64,000 bases of DNA from Pseudomonas sp. PDM15 (GTDB taxonomy: Bacteria; Pseudomonadota; Gammaproteobacteria; Pseudomonadales; Pseudomonadaceae). The notes under the pieces are model-generated. The model made no database searches and was not told the DNA's origin. It was given only the letters and a program-made list of their open reading frames with translations. The stretch is taken from positions 248,001-312,000 of the forward strand of contig NZ_JACVAA010000003.1 in assembly GCF_014851565.1 (NCBI RefSeq). The letters run 5' to 3'. This document shows, one piece after another, positions 19,447-28,325 of the stretch; position 1 is the first letter of the stretch; every line of letters starts with the position of its first letter. The position numbers and the translations under genes are program-made.

Positions 19447-20853
19447 TTAGTCCACGCGGAAATTGGCGAACTGCCAGGGATCGTCACGATCCAGCGCCTC
19501 ATCGAATAGCCGCTCCCGGTCCTGCAGGGGCGTCCAGTCGCTATACAGTCCGACCAGCTCGCCCAGGTAGGGACGGCACAGCGCAAGGATCTCCTCGTGC
19601 GGCAGCTGGTCGGGTTCGAGAATGCCTCGGTCCGGGTTGGCCATGGCCCAGATCACTCCGGCCATCACCGTCGCCGTTACCTGCAGGCTGGTGGCGCTGT
19701 TGTGCGGGCACAGCTCGCGAGCCTGCTCGATGCTCAGCCGCGAGCCGAACCAGTAGGCGTTGCGCGCATGGCCGAGCAGCAGTACGCCGAGCTCGTCGCG
19801 GCCGCCGGCTATTTCCTCGTCCAGCAGGCGCTGGCGCGATTGCGGTTGCCAGTTACGTGCGGCCAGCTCGTGCAGCGACAGCAGGGCATCGTCGCAGGGC
19901 TGGTAGGCGTAGTGCACGGTGGGGCGGTACTCGGGATGCTCGCCACGGCCGACGGTGAGGTAGTCGGCAATGGAAATCGCCTCGCTGTGGGTCACCAGAA
20001 AGCCCTGGGTGGGACCGGATGGCGTCCAGGTGCGCACGCGGGTGGCGGCGCCTGGGCGCTGTAGGTAGATCGCCGCCTGGCAGCCGAAGGCATGGCGTCG
20101 GCCGTCCATCGGCAGGCTCTTCTCGTGGCTGCCCCAGCCCAGTTCGGCAGGCTGACAGGCTTCGCTGATGAAGCCGTCCACCGACCAGGTGTTGACGAAC
20201 TCGTCTTCGACCTTGCGCCGCGCGGCGTACTGCGAGTCGCGCTCGGCGATATGGATGCAGCGCACCCCAAGGCGCTGGGCCATGCTTGCCCAGCCCAGGC
20301 GGTCGAACGGGGCGGCCTGGGGTTGGCCGAGGTCGGTGGCCAGCTGCAGCAGCGCCTGCTTGACCAGATGCGAGACCAGCCCCGGGTTCGCGCCGTGGGT
20401 GATCAGCGCCGTGCTGCCGTCGGGCTCGCCACGCCGGCGCGCCAGCAGGCGTTCGCGCAGGGCATAGTTGCTGCGCTCGGAGGCCGACTGCTGGCTATCG
20501 GTATAGGCGCCGGCCCAAGGCTCGGTGCAGGTGTCCAGGTACAGAGCGTTGTGCTCCTGGCACAGGGCAATCAGCGCCGCGCTCTCCACATTCACCGAGA
20601 GATTGAGCAGGAAGTCGCCGGGGCCGAGCAGCGGTTCCAGCTCGGCGCGGTAGTTGTCCTCGGTCAGGCGCACGCTGCGCAGCTCGACCCCGTACTGCTC
20701 GGCGATCGGCCGATCGCCATCGTCGGGCGTGATGATCAGCAGCTGCGCCGGCTGCAGGTCGATATGCCGCAGCAGCAATGGCAGCACGCCACGGCCAATG
20801 CAACCGAAGCCGATCAGCAGCAGACGCCCGTCGAACGGGTAGGGGGCGTTCAT
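19447..20853 (-). CDS. hss: Homospermidine synthase (saccharopine dehydrogenase-like)
   Basis: A 468-residue NAD-dependent enzyme joining two putrescines (or putrescine and spermidine) into homospermidine. The N-terminal Rossmann motif is LLIGFGCIGRGVLPLLLRH (about 11-29); further blocks are LNLSVNVESAALIALC, YLDTCTEPWAG, THGANPGLVSHLVKQAL and a C-terminal VTATVMAGVIWAMANPDRG. These match the bacterial homospermidine synthase family well in order and length. It overlaps the phosphoribosyltransferase gene (ATGA) and precedes the anchor gene by 13 bases. Polyamines protect against stress, in keeping with the region. Confidence 0.9.
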   Translation of the reverse strand: MNAPYPFDGRLLLIGFGCIGRGVLPLLLRHIDLQPAQLLIITPDDGDRPIAEQYGVELRSVRLTEDNYRAELEPLLGPGDFLLNLSVNVESAALIALCQEHNALYLDTCTEPWAGAYTDSQQSASERSNYALRERLLARRRGEPDGSTALITHGANPGLVSHLVKQALLQLATDLGQPQAAPFDRLGWASMAQRLGVRCIHIAERDSQYAARRKVEDEFVNTWSVDGFISEACQPAELGWGSHEKSLPMDGRRHAFGCQAAIYLQRPGAATRVRTWTPSGPTQGFLVTHSEAISIADYLTVGRGEHPEYRPTVHYAYQPCDDALLSLHELAARNWQPQSRQRLLDEEIAGGRDELGVLLLGHARNAYWFGSRLSIEQARELCPHNSATSLQVTATVMAGVIWAMANPDRGILEPDQLPHEEILALCRPYLGELVGLYSDWTPLQDRERLFDEALDRDDPWQFANFRVD

Positions 20854-21506
20854 ATCCGCGCTCCTGGCGACAGCAGCTCCATGACTTCCAGATCGGAGAC
20901 CTGGCGGAAGTCGAGATAGTGGTCGCCGACAGCGCGAAACGGCTCTGGGGTAACCAGGCAGATCAGCTCGTCCACCAGCGGCCGCAGTTTCTCCACTGCC
21001 TCGCTCGGTCCCACCGGCACGGCCAGAATCACTCGGCGCGGGCGCAGCTTGCGCAGCCCCTGCAAGGCCACCCGCGCGGTGCTGCCGGTGGCCAGGCCGT
21101 CGTCCACCAGGATTACCTCGCGGTTCTCCAGCGGCACCGGCAGGCGCGGGCCGCAATACAGGGAGCGGCGCCGCTCGATCTCGCGCAGCTGCTCGGTCAC
21201 CTGCTGGGCGAACCAGCCGGGCGCCGGGTCGAACAGGCGCAGCATGTCTTCGTCCACCAGCCATTGCGGCTCCGCGCTATCCACCACGGCGCCCAGGGCG
21301 AATTCCGGCTGGCCGGGCGCGCCGATCTTGCGGACCAGCAGAATGTCCAGCGGCGCGCCCAGCTCACGCGCGATGGGATGGCCAACTGGCACGCCGCCCC
21401 GGGGCAGGGCCAGTACCACCGGCTCATGCAGCTGCAGCTCACGCAACGCGCCGGCCAGCGCCAGGCCGGCCTGGTGACGATCACTGAACTCCGCGGATTG
21501 CCCCAT
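20850..21506 (-). CDS. Phosphoribosyltransferase family protein
   Basis: A 218-residue type I phosphoribosyltransferase: an N-terminal LALPRGGVPVGHPIARELGAP block (about 31-51) and the PRPP-binding motif VILVDDGLATGSTARVAL (about 129-146). The family transfers phosphoribose, but this subgroup is uncharacterised and often adjacent or fused to erythromycin-esterase-like domains. The ATG at 21506 has GGAG 7 bases upstream inside the preceding stop region and lies 1 base after it; a longer start within the esterase gene is rejected. Confidence 0.85.
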   Translation of the reverse strand: MGQSAEFSDRHQAGLALAGALRELQLHEPVVLALPRGGVPVGHPIARELGAPLDILLVRKIGAPGQPEFALGAVVDSAEPQWLVDEDMLRLFDPAPGWFAQQVTEQLREIERRRSLYCGPRLPVPLENREVILVDDGLATGSTARVALQGLRKLRPRRVILAVPVGPSEAVEKLRPLVDELICLVTPEPFRAVGDHYLDFRQVSDLEVMELLSPGARI

Positions 21507-21507
21507 C

Positions 21508-22848
21508 TCAGACTCCAAAGGGAACGATGTCGGCGTCATGGCCCTGGGCGAAGGCTCCGCTGCTGTTCAGCGGAGTGATCGGCGAGGTGCGGGCGAACCA
21601 CAGGTAGGCGTCGAACTGCTCGCCCAGCACGCTCTCGTAGTAGTGACTCTGCCGCTCGCTCTGCGGCCGGTAGACCACGCCGATGGCGCGTTGCAGCAAC
21701 GGCTCGCCGAGGGCGTGACGCAGGGCGTTCTTGCCGGCGCCGCGCCAGTCGGTCAGCGAGGCGGGCAGGCCGACGCGCAGGAACAGGCTCTCCCAGCTGT
21801 CGGCGCGCGAGGGCAGCACCGATTTGATCTTCAGCTCGCCACCCCAGTCGTCGGCGGCGGCCACCTCACCGTGGTCGGTGCCCATGCCGATCAGCACCGC
21901 GTCGTCGCCCCAGCCGATGCGGCACAGCTGGCCGAGGTTGAACTCGCCCTGCCAGCCCATGGCAGTGGCGGCGGCATCGCCGATGTGCGAGTTGTGCGCC
22001 CAGACCACCGCCTTGGCCTGGCGGCCGCGATGCTTGAGCACCTGTTTGAGGGTGTCGAACATATGGTTGTCGCGTAGGTTCCAGGACGACACCGAGGCGC
22101 GGTACATCAGTCGGTAATACTGCTCGGCCGAGCGCACCACGCGTGCGTTCTGCGCCGCATCGAACAGCCCTTCGTCGCGCTCCAGGCTCTCCAGGCGAGC
22201 CCACAACAGCTCGCTGAGCTGTTCGATTACCGCCGCCTCGCAGGAGTCGCCGTCGCCCCATTCGACATGCTGGCCGTAAGCGGCGGGGTCGTCCTGCCAG
22301 GGCGTCAGACAGGCGTAGCGCTGGCGTGCCTCGGCGGCGCGAGCCGGGTCGCTGCTCTCCAGGTAGCGCAGCACGGCCTCCATGGAGGCGCGCAGGCTGT
22401 AGATGTCCAGCCCACGGAACTCGACGCGCTCGGCCGGCTCGCGGCCGACGTTATGGCCGCGCAGCCAGCGCACGAATTCCAGCGTCTCGCGGTTGCGCCA
22501 CATCCAGCTGGGGAAACGGGCGAAGGCAGTCTCTTCATCGGCGCTGACTTCCACACGCCGTACGTGGCGGTCGATGCGCGCGGCGTCCGGCCAGTCGCCC
22601 TCGATGGCGACGATGTTGAAACCGTGCTGCTCGATCAGGCGCTTGGTGATGGCGACACGGGCACGATAGAACTCCGAGGTGCCATGGCTGGCCTCGCCGA
22701 TCAGCACCACACGAGCGTCGCCATAGCGCGAGAAGGCCGTGGCGAATTCGGGGGCGTCGATATCCGGCAGCGGCTCGGCGCTACGCCGCAACAGGTCGAT
22801 CAGTTCCTCGCTGGAACGCTCGGCATGGCGGAGGGCGGAGGAGGGCAT
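21508..22848 (-). CDS. Erythromycin esterase family protein
   Basis: A 446-residue protein of the EreA/EreB-like superfamily: VVLIGEASHGTSEFYRAR (about 47-64; Glu and His of the active site), IVAIEGDWPDAARIDRHVR (about 79-97), RGLDIYSL and AVVWAHNSHIGDAAAT with the second conserved His. All the residues usually taken as catalytic appear present. Chromosomal members of this subgroup are not resistance genes by default; substrate is unknown. The start has GAGGT 7 bases upstream. First gene of the minus operon ending with mscS. Confidence 0.87.
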   Translation of the reverse strand: MPSSALRHAERSSEELIDLLRRSAEPLPDIDAPEFATAFSRYGDARVVLIGEASHGTSEFYRARVAITKRLIEQHGFNIVAIEGDWPDAARIDRHVRRVEVSADEETAFARFPSWMWRNRETLEFVRWLRGHNVGREPAERVEFRGLDIYSLRASMEAVLRYLESSDPARAAEARQRYACLTPWQDDPAAYGQHVEWGDGDSCEAAVIEQLSELLWARLESLERDEGLFDAAQNARVVRSAEQYYRLMYRASVSSWNLRDNHMFDTLKQVLKHRGRQAKAVVWAHNSHIGDAAATAMGWQGEFNLGQLCRIGWGDDAVLIGMGTDHGEVAAADDWGGELKIKSVLPSRADSWESLFLRVGLPASLTDWRGAGKNALRHALGEPLLQRAIGVVYRPQSERQSHYYESVLGEQFDAYLWFARTSPITPLNSSGAFAQGHDADIVPFGV

Positions 22849-22976
22849 GACGCTTACCTCGTGGTGGGACTCGCAGTATTCGAGGCGCGCAAGGCGCCGA
22901 GCGTTCGATCGATTTCGCCTGAACCGTGGGGCGTGGCTGTGGACACAACAGAAACACCACCCGCAGGAGAATCATC

Positions 22977-23204
22977 ATGTTTGGCGAATTCACGCTTCTG
23001 TTCATTGCCCTGGCGGCGATCATCCTGTTGCTCGATGTCTGGGCCATTCTCAGCGTCTATCGCAGCGACAAGGGGGTGGAAAGCAAGGCGCTGTGGTCGC
23101 TCGGCATCGCCCTGTTCCCAGTGCTCGGCCTGGCGGTATGGGGCGTACTGGGGCCGCGTGGCCTGGCCCATCCGCCGTCCTCGCCGGAGCACAGCAAGGG
23201 TTGA
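22977..23204 (+). CDS. Small PLDc_N-type membrane protein
   Basis: A 75-residue protein with two membrane spans (FTLLFIALAAIILLLDVWAI and SLGIALFPVLGLAVWGVLG). The D-V-W-A-I-x-S-V-Y-R-S..K..W-S-L-x-I-x-x-F-P-V-L-G-x-x-x-W pattern is the phospholipase D nuclease N-terminal (PLDc_N) domain, here without any nuclease part. ATG 22977 has GGAGA 7 bases upstream; the in-frame extension to 22926 has no ribosome site. Stand-alone PLDc_N proteins are small envelope proteins of unknown role. It is divergent from the esterase gene and convergent with DUF4142. Confidence 0.8.
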   Translation: MFGEFTLLFIALAAIILLLDVWAILSVYRSDKGVESKALWSLGIALFPVLGLAVWGVLGPRGLAHPPSSPEHSKG

Positions 23205-23212
23205 GCGGGCTT

Positions 23213-23236
23213 GAGCCCGGGAAGCATCCCGGGCTC
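23213..23236. terminator. Bidirectional terminator-like hairpin
   Basis: A perfect 9-bp inverted repeat GAGCCCGGG-AAGCAT-CCCGGGCTC sits in the 43-base gap between two convergent genes. It can end transcription from both sides; there is only a short T-rich tail (CTCTGTG) on plus. Confidence 0.7.
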
Positions 23237-23247
23237 TGTGCCGATGA

Positions 23248-23778
23248 TTACTCGGGCAGCTGGGAGTTGATCTGCTCGGCCATCTTCAGGTGATGCTCGA
23301 GCTTGGGCAGGGTCTGCTTGGCGAAGGCGGCGATTTCCGCATCCTCGGCATTGATGGCCTTCTGGAACAGCTCGATGGTCTCCTTGTGGGCCATGACCTG
23401 GTTGTTCATGTAGGCCTTGTCGAACGAGGCTTCACCACGCAGCTTGAGGATGAGCGCCTTGGCCTGGTTGATCAGCTCGGCGTCGGTGGACACCTCCAGC
23501 TGCTTCTTGGTAGCCAGTGCGCTGAGCTCCTTGTTGGCCGCGCTATGGTCCTCGACCATGCTCTGGGCGAATTCCTTGACGTCGGCGGTGGTGCCTTTTT
23601 CCAGGGCCAGCTTGCCGGTCTCGATCTCGGCGATGCCTTTGGCCGAAGCTTCCTCGACGAAATTGCGTGGGCTGACCTGCTCCTGGTCGGCGGGCGCTTC
23701 GTTGGCTTGCACGGCGGCACCGGCACTCAGGGCGACGGCGGCACACAGACCAAGGGTTAGTTGTTTTAGATTGCGCAT
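23248..23778 (-). CDS. DUF4142 protein, exported
   Basis: A 176-residue protein with a cleavable signal peptide: MRNLKQLTLGLCAAVALSAG then AAVQANE, cut probably after AVQA. The mature part is helical: NFVEEASAKGIAEIETGKLA, FAQSMVEDHSAANKELSALA and MAHKETIELFQKAI match the ferritin-like DUF4142 family. Function unknown; members are periplasmic and often in stress regulons. The start at 23778 has CAGGAGAG upstream. Monocistronic, ended by the shared hairpin at 23213-23236. Confidence 0.87.
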   Translation of the reverse strand: MRNLKQLTLGLCAAVALSAGAAVQANEAPADQEQVSPRNFVEEASAKGIAEIETGKLALEKGTTADVKEFAQSMVEDHSAANKELSALATKKQLEVSTDAELINQAKALILKLRGEASFDKAYMNNQVMAHKETIELFQKAINAEDAEIAAFAKQTLPKLEHHLKMAEQINSQLPE

Positions 23779-23859
23779 GGATGACTCTCCTGTGTGAGTT
23801 GCCTGGAGTAGAAGCGGCGAAAGTCGGCGAAGTTCAGCCAATGGGATGAATGGCGCCGC

Positions 23860-25026
23860 TCAGGGGCGCAGCACCACCTTGCGGCAGTCGTCTTCCTTCT
23901 TGTCGAACAGGCGGTAGCCTTCGGCCGCCTGTTCCAGGTTCATGCGGTGGCTGATGATCACCTCGGGCTTCAGCTCGCCACGCTCCACATGCTCCAGCAG
24001 CATCGGCAGCAGGGCCTGCACGTGGGTCTGGCCCATCTTGAAGGTCAGGCCCTTGTCGAACGCGTCGCCGAACAGGAAGCCATGGATGAAACCGGCATAC
24101 ACACCCGGCACGCTGACCGTGCCGCCGCGGCGCACGGCGGCAATACACTGGCGCAGCACCTTGCCGCTGCTGGCCTCGAGCTTGAGGGTGGTGAGGATGG
24201 TTTCGGTCGGGCTGCCCTTGGCCTCGAAGCCCACCGCGTCGATGGCCGCGTCCACGCCGCGATGGCCCGCCGTCTGCTCGATGATGGCGGTGGCCGGATC
24301 GTCGATCTCGTCGAAGTTGATCGGAATGATCCCGTAGGCCTGGCGGGCGAACTCCAGGCGATACGGGTGCTCGTCGATCATGAAGATCTGCTCGGCGCCG
24401 GCCAGGCGCGCGCAGGCCGCGGCCATCAGGCCGACCGGCCCTGCGCCGTAGATGGCCACGCTGCTGCCCGGGCCGATGCCGGCGTTGAGCACGGCCTGGT
24501 AGCCGGTGGGCAGGATGTCGGTTAGGAACAGCACCTGTTCGTCGACCAGGGTGTCGGGAATCTTCATCGGCCCGACATTGGCCTTGGGCACGCGCACATA
24601 CTCGGCCTGGCCGCCGGGCAGGCCGCCGTACAGATGGCTGTAGCCGAACAGCGCGGCACCGGAAGGTATCTGCTTCTTGTTGAGGATGGCGCCGCGCCCG
24701 GGGTTGGTGGTTTCGCAGGCTGCGTGCAGGTTCATGGCGCAGAAGAAGCAGGTGCCGCAGGCGATGACGAAGGGCACCACCACCCGGTCGCCCTTGCTCA
24801 CGCGGGTCACCGCGCTGCCGGCCTCGACCACTTCGCCCATGAACTCGTGGCCGAAGATGTCGCCATCCTTCACCTGGGGAATCTTGCCCCGGTACAGGTG
24901 CAGGTCCGAGCCGCAGATGGCGGTGGCGGTCACCCGCAGGATGATGTCGTCGTCGGCCAGGATGACCGGGTCGGCCACCGTCTCGACGCGAACGTCGTGG
25001 CTGCCGTGGTAGGTGAGTGCGCGCAT
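23860..25026 (-). CDS. Zinc-dependent alcohol dehydrogenase family protein
   Basis: A 388-residue medium-chain dehydrogenase: [12 protein letters not shown] with the catalytic-zinc Cys (about residue 37), GHEFMGEV, a structural-zinc cluster [15 protein letters not shown], and the Rossmann motif [17 protein letters not shown]. It resembles threonine/formaldehyde-type dehydrogenases of environmental bacteria; substrate unknown. The ATG at 25026 has GAGGAGA at good spacing; the frame is open seven codons further upstream without a site. It shares the operon-free gap 25027-25189 with the divergent hemerythrin gene. Confidence 0.87.
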   Translation of the reverse strand: MRALTYHGSHDVRVETVADPVILADDDIILRVTATAICGSDLHLYRGKIPQVKDGDIFGHEFMGEVVEAGSAVTRVSKGDRVVVPFVIACGTCFFCAMNLHAACETTNPGRGAILNKKQIPSGAALFGYSHLYGGLPGGQAEYVRVPKANVGPMKIPDTLVDEQVLFLTDILPTGYQAVLNAGIGPGSSVAIYGAGPVGLMAAACARLAGAEQIFMIDEHPYRLEFARQAYGIIPINFDEIDDPATAIIEQTAGHRGVDAAIDAVGFEAKGSPTETILTTLKLEASSGKVLRQCIAAVRRGGTVSVPGVYAGFIHGFLFGDAFDKGLTFKMGQTHVQALLPMLLEHVERGELKPEVIISHRMNLEQAAEGYRLFDKKEDDCRKVVLRP

Positions 25027-25115
25027 TGGGAATCTCCTCGGTGGCAAGTCCTTTATCGAGAAAGCGCCCCGCTCGGGAGTTCAGCCCGCTGGACGGGCGG
25101 TGCCGGTAATTGCTC

Positions 25116-25143
25116 GAACTTAGGGCGGACCCGCAGGGTCACC
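25116..25143 (+). promoter_or_regulatory. Candidate AlgU (sigma-22) type promoter for the hemerythrin gene
   Basis: GAACTT at 25116-25121 is followed after 17 bases by TCACC at 25139-25143, about 46 bases before the hemerythrin start codon. The -35 is perfect for the extracytoplasmic stress sigma factor AlgU; the -10 keeps only the TC. Fits the stress context but is a weak call. Confidence 0.3.
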
Positions 25144-25189
25144 TTTACGTCCGCACCAGCGGTCAATCGTCCATAGCCTGGAGATAATC

Positions 25190-25660
25190 ATGAACGCCGT
25201 AGAGCTGCTCAAACAGGACCATCAGGTGGTCAAGCAACTGCTGGAGAAACTCGTCGCCACCACCGAGCGTGGGGTGAAGACCCGGCAGGATCTGCTGCAC
25301 AAACTGCACGTCGAACTGGCGGTGCACACCGATATCGAGGAACAGATTTTCTATCCCGCCTACGAGAAAGCCGGCGGCCGCGAGGAGGGGGTGATGTCTG
25401 CCGAGGCCAAGGAGGAACACCGCACGGTGGACTCCCTGGTGCTGCCGGATCTGGCCAAGACCGACCCGGCGACGATCAACTTCGCCGGCCGCGCCAAGGT
25501 GCTCAAGGAGCTGCTGGAGCACCACATCGAAGAGGAGGAGAAGGAAATGTTCCCCAAGGCACAGCAACTGCTCGGGGCGCAGAAGCTGGAAGAGCTGGGC
25601 AAGCTGATGGAGGAGCGCAAGCGCAGCCTCAAGCAGGCCCTCAACAGCCAGGCCGCCTAG
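25190..25660 (+). CDS. Hemerythrin HHE-domain protein
   Basis: A 156-residue all-helical protein. The metal ligands are visible in order: H11 in LLKQDHQVVKQLLEKL, H46 with the following IEEQIFYPAYE glutamates (HTDIEEQIFYP), H75 in KEEHRTVDSLV, and HHIEEEEKEMFP about residues 111-122. The HHE set is that of the non-oxygen-transport hemerythrin-like proteins that bind a di-iron centre and act in oxygen/NO sensing or iron handling. Start ATG with GGAGATA upstream. Its last 4 bases overlap the convergent YbdK-type gene. Confidence 0.9.
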   Translation: MNAVELLKQDHQVVKQLLEKLVATTERGVKTRQDLLHKLHVELAVHTDIEEQIFYPAYEKAGGREEGVMSAEAKEEHRTVDSLVLPDLAKTDPATINFAGRAKVLKELLEHHIEEEEKEMFPKAQQLLGAQKLEELGKLMEERKRSLKQALNSQAA

Positions 25661-26811
25661 GCCGGTTCGGGCTCGCTCCGCACAGAGCGGGCCCGTGTTT
25701 CATCCAGCACCTGATCGACTACCGCCGCCAGTGCCTGACGCTGGCCGATGCCGGTGCTGCGTACGCCTTCATATAGCGCCAGCTGACGCTCCGCACTGCT
25801 GCCATGACGCAGGATGCGCCGGGCCTGCTCGAACACTTCGCCATCGCCGAACGATTCGACCCAGGGGCCGATCCGCTCGCGCAGCTGTGCCAGCCAGTCC
25901 AGCGCGCGCAATGCGCTGCGGCCATCCACATCGAGAAAATGCGCCGCGCCACCCAGGCGTCGCGCACGCCAGTAGTTCTCTTCCAGCACCAGGCGCTGCA
26001 GGCTCATATCGACCGGGTCCCTGGCCTCGATGGCCCAGGCCACCAGCCCTCGGAACAGCCCCGCGATGCACAGCACGTCCGCTACCCGCGGGCAGGCGTC
26101 GGCAATGCGCAGCTCCAGAGTGGGGAAGCGCGCCGAAGGGCGGATGAACCACCACACATCGCTGCGCTTGCGGATCGACTCGGAGGCCAACAGCAGGTCG
26201 ATGTAGGCCTGCAACGCCGGCTCGTCAGGCAACGCCTCGGGAATGCCCATGCGCGGCCATTCCCCGCACAAGGCGCGGCGGTAGCTGAGCAGGCCACTAC
26301 GCCGACCATTCCAGAACGGCGACGAGGCGCTCAGCGCGAGCAGCAGCGGCAACCACGGCAGCACGCGGTTCATCACCCGTACGCGATCAACGTCTGCCGG
26401 CACGCCGACATGCACATGCAGGCCGGACAGCAGGCTGCGCTGGGCCACGTCGCGGTAGTCGGCGAACAGCTGGGCATAGTGTGGCGAGTCGGTGGCCAGC
26501 TGCTGACGCCAGTCAGCGAAGGGATGGGTGGCCGCGCCGTACAGGCCCAGACCGAAACCTTCCGCAATCTCGGCCAGGCGCTGGCGGCCCTCCAGCAGAC
26601 AGGCACGGGCGCCAGCGAGATCGTGCAGCACCGGCGTCACCAGCTCGATCTGGCTGCGGAACATCTCCTCGGCCAGGCGCGAGCCGAAAGCTTGCCGGCA
26701 GGCTTCCACCAGGCCAACGGGCGGCTGGGCCACCACGTCGCGGCTGCGCGGGTCGACCAGGAGGAATTCCTCTTCGATGCCGAAAGTGGGGGCGGAGCGG
26801 TGGTCGGGCAT
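25657..26811 (-). CDS. YbdK-type carboxylate-amine ligase (glutamate-cysteine ligase family 2)
   Basis: A 384-residue protein of the GCS2 family: N-terminal FGIEEEFLLVDPRSRDVV (10-27) with the metal-binding glutamates, FRSQIELVTPV, GLHVHVGVPADVDRVRVMN and LELRIADACP. Members couple ATP hydrolysis to joining a carboxylate and an amine, giving a gamma-glutamyl-type product; YbdK itself has weak gamma-glutamylcysteine activity. Divergent from the iron-enzyme gene, with 141 bases between. Gene pairs of this ligase with the haem-oxygenase-like gene are common in Pseudomonas and suggest a shared pathway. Confidence 0.88.
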   Translation of the reverse strand: MPDHRSAPTFGIEEEFLLVDPRSRDVVAQPPVGLVEACRQAFGSRLAEEMFRSQIELVTPVLHDLAGARACLLEGRQRLAEIAEGFGLGLYGAATHPFADWRQQLATDSPHYAQLFADYRDVAQRSLLSGLHVHVGVPADVDRVRVMNRVLPWLPLLLALSASSPFWNGRRSGLLSYRRALCGEWPRMGIPEALPDEPALQAYIDLLLASESIRKRSDVWWFIRPSARFPTLELRIADACPRVADVLCIAGLFRGLVAWAIEARDPVDMSLQRLVLEENYWRARRLGGAAHFLDVDGRSALRALDWLAQLRERIGPWVESFGDGEVFEQARRILRHGSSAERQLALYEGVRSTGIGQRQALAAVVDQVLDETRARSVRSEPEPA

Positions 26812-26952
26812 GGCGTTCTACCGGGGTCAGGTCCTTCCCAAGGGACGGCCCCCGGCTTCGCCGAGTTCAAGTAACCCGCCAATCCTGTTGGTGGAATCTT
26901 TGCGGCGCACCGGTACTCCCACTGATACCAGGCATCGCGCGAGAACCCTGCC

Positions 26953-28323
26953 ATGACTATGACCACCACCGCACCGACCCCGACTTGCCCGCTGAGCGCG
27001 GTGGATTGCCACCCGGTGCGTGATACTTACGAAGCGCTGTTGCGAGTGCCGGCGGACGCCGCCAGCCTGGCGCGCGCGGGCGACTTCCTCGACACCCAGC
27101 TGGCCATGGCCGAACGCCTGCCCTGTGACCTTCCGAGCGATCCGCAGCGCCTGCTGGAGTGGGTGAGGGCGGGGGCCAAACGCACCACCGAGGCTTACGC
27201 CGAGTACCTGCAGGCGCGCAAACGCGGCGAGCCGCGCCGCTACTTCACCGGCCGTGCCCACGCCCTGTACTTTCTGCGTGGCGTGGCGCCGACCAAGCTG
27301 GTGGACGGCGCCTGGCTCTACGGCGTGCTGCCGCACTGGCACGAGCTGCGCTTCCAGCCGCTGGTACAAACCTATGTGGAAGAGCTGGGCAGCGGCCAGC
27401 CGGCGCAGAACCACGTGCTGCTGTACCGCCGCTTGTTGGCCGAGCACGGCTGCGATGAGCTGAGCGGCTTGAGCGATGCCCACTATATCCAGGGTGTGCA
27501 GCAGCTGGCGCTCGGCTACCTGGCCGAGCGCTACCTGCCGGAGTTGATCGGCTACAACCTGGGCTACGAACAGCTGCCGCTGCACCTGCTGATCAGTACC
27601 TACGAACTCGGCGAACTGGGCATCGATCCTTATTATTTCCAGCTGCACGTGACCATCGACAACGCCGCCAGCGGCCACGCCCAGCGCGCCGTGCAGGCGC
27701 TGCTGGACAACCTGCCGGTGGTCGGCGATCGCGACGAATTCCTGCACCGCGTCAGCCTCGGCTACCGTCTCAACGAACTGGGCCGTGGCACTAATGCGGT
27801 GATCGACGAGTTCGACCTCGAGCGTGAGCTGCTGGCCATGTTCGAGCGCAAGCGCCAGGTCGCCGGGCGGGTGCATTCCGATCACTGTCGCATCGACGGT
27901 CGCACGGTCAACCAGTGGCTCGGCGCGCCGGGCCGCATGGGCGACTTCCTCGCCGCGCTGCAGGCACGAGGCTGGATTCGCCGCAATCAGGACCCGCAGG
28001 ACAGTCACTTCTGGCAGCTGATCGACGGCCAGAAGGCGGCCATGTTCGGTGTGTTCAATCCTTACGAACGACAGCTGCTGCACGACTGGATCGCTGGCGA
28101 ATGGCTGGAGGAAGAGGGCGCGTCGATCACTCGACGCCAGGAGGCGCCACAGGAGGCGGGCGAGGGTGACTTCGCCAGCGAGACCCGCGCCCTGCTGGCG
28201 GAACTGGAGCAGCTGTCCACCGCGCAACGCAGCGCGCGGCTGATCGAACTGATGTCGCCGGCCTTGCATCACACGCCGGCCGGCCTGCTGGCCACCCGCC
28301 TGTTCGCGGCGAGCCACCGCTGA
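26953..28323 (+). CDS. Iron-containing redox enzyme family protein (haem-oxygenase-like fold)
   Basis: A 456-residue protein. The central third has the helical pattern of the haem-oxygenase-like di-iron family: HWHELRFQPLVQTYVEELG (about 114-132) and YYFQLHVTIDNAASGHAQRA (about 227-246), in which acidic and His residues could bind metal; this H-V-T-I-D-x-x-x-x-x-H-A run is characteristic. The reaction is unknown; relatives oxidise or desaturate amino acids and fatty acids. The C-terminal part (300-456) is helical without a recognised domain. Followed after 2 bases by the methyltransferase, so the two are co-expressed. Confidence 0.75.
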   Translation: MTMTTTAPTPTCPLSAVDCHPVRDTYEALLRVPADAASLARAGDFLDTQLAMAERLPCDLPSDPQRLLEWVRAGAKRTTEAYAEYLQARKRGEPRRYFTGRAHALYFLRGVAPTKLVDGAWLYGVLPHWHELRFQPLVQTYVEELGSGQPAQNHVLLYRRLLAEHGCDELSGLSDAHYIQGVQQLALGYLAERYLPELIGYNLGYEQLPLHLLISTYELGELGIDPYYFQLHVTIDNAASGHAQRAVQALLDNLPVVGDRDEFLHRVSLGYRLNELGRGTNAVIDEFDLERELLAMFERKRQVAGRVHSDHCRIDGRTVNQWLGAPGRMGDFLAALQARGWIRRNQDPQDSHFWQLIDGQKAAMFGVFNPYERQLLHDWIAGEWLEEEGASITRRQEAPQEAGEGDFASETRALLAELEQLSTAQRSARLIELMSPALHHTPAGLLATRLFAASHR

Positions 28324-28325
28324 TC

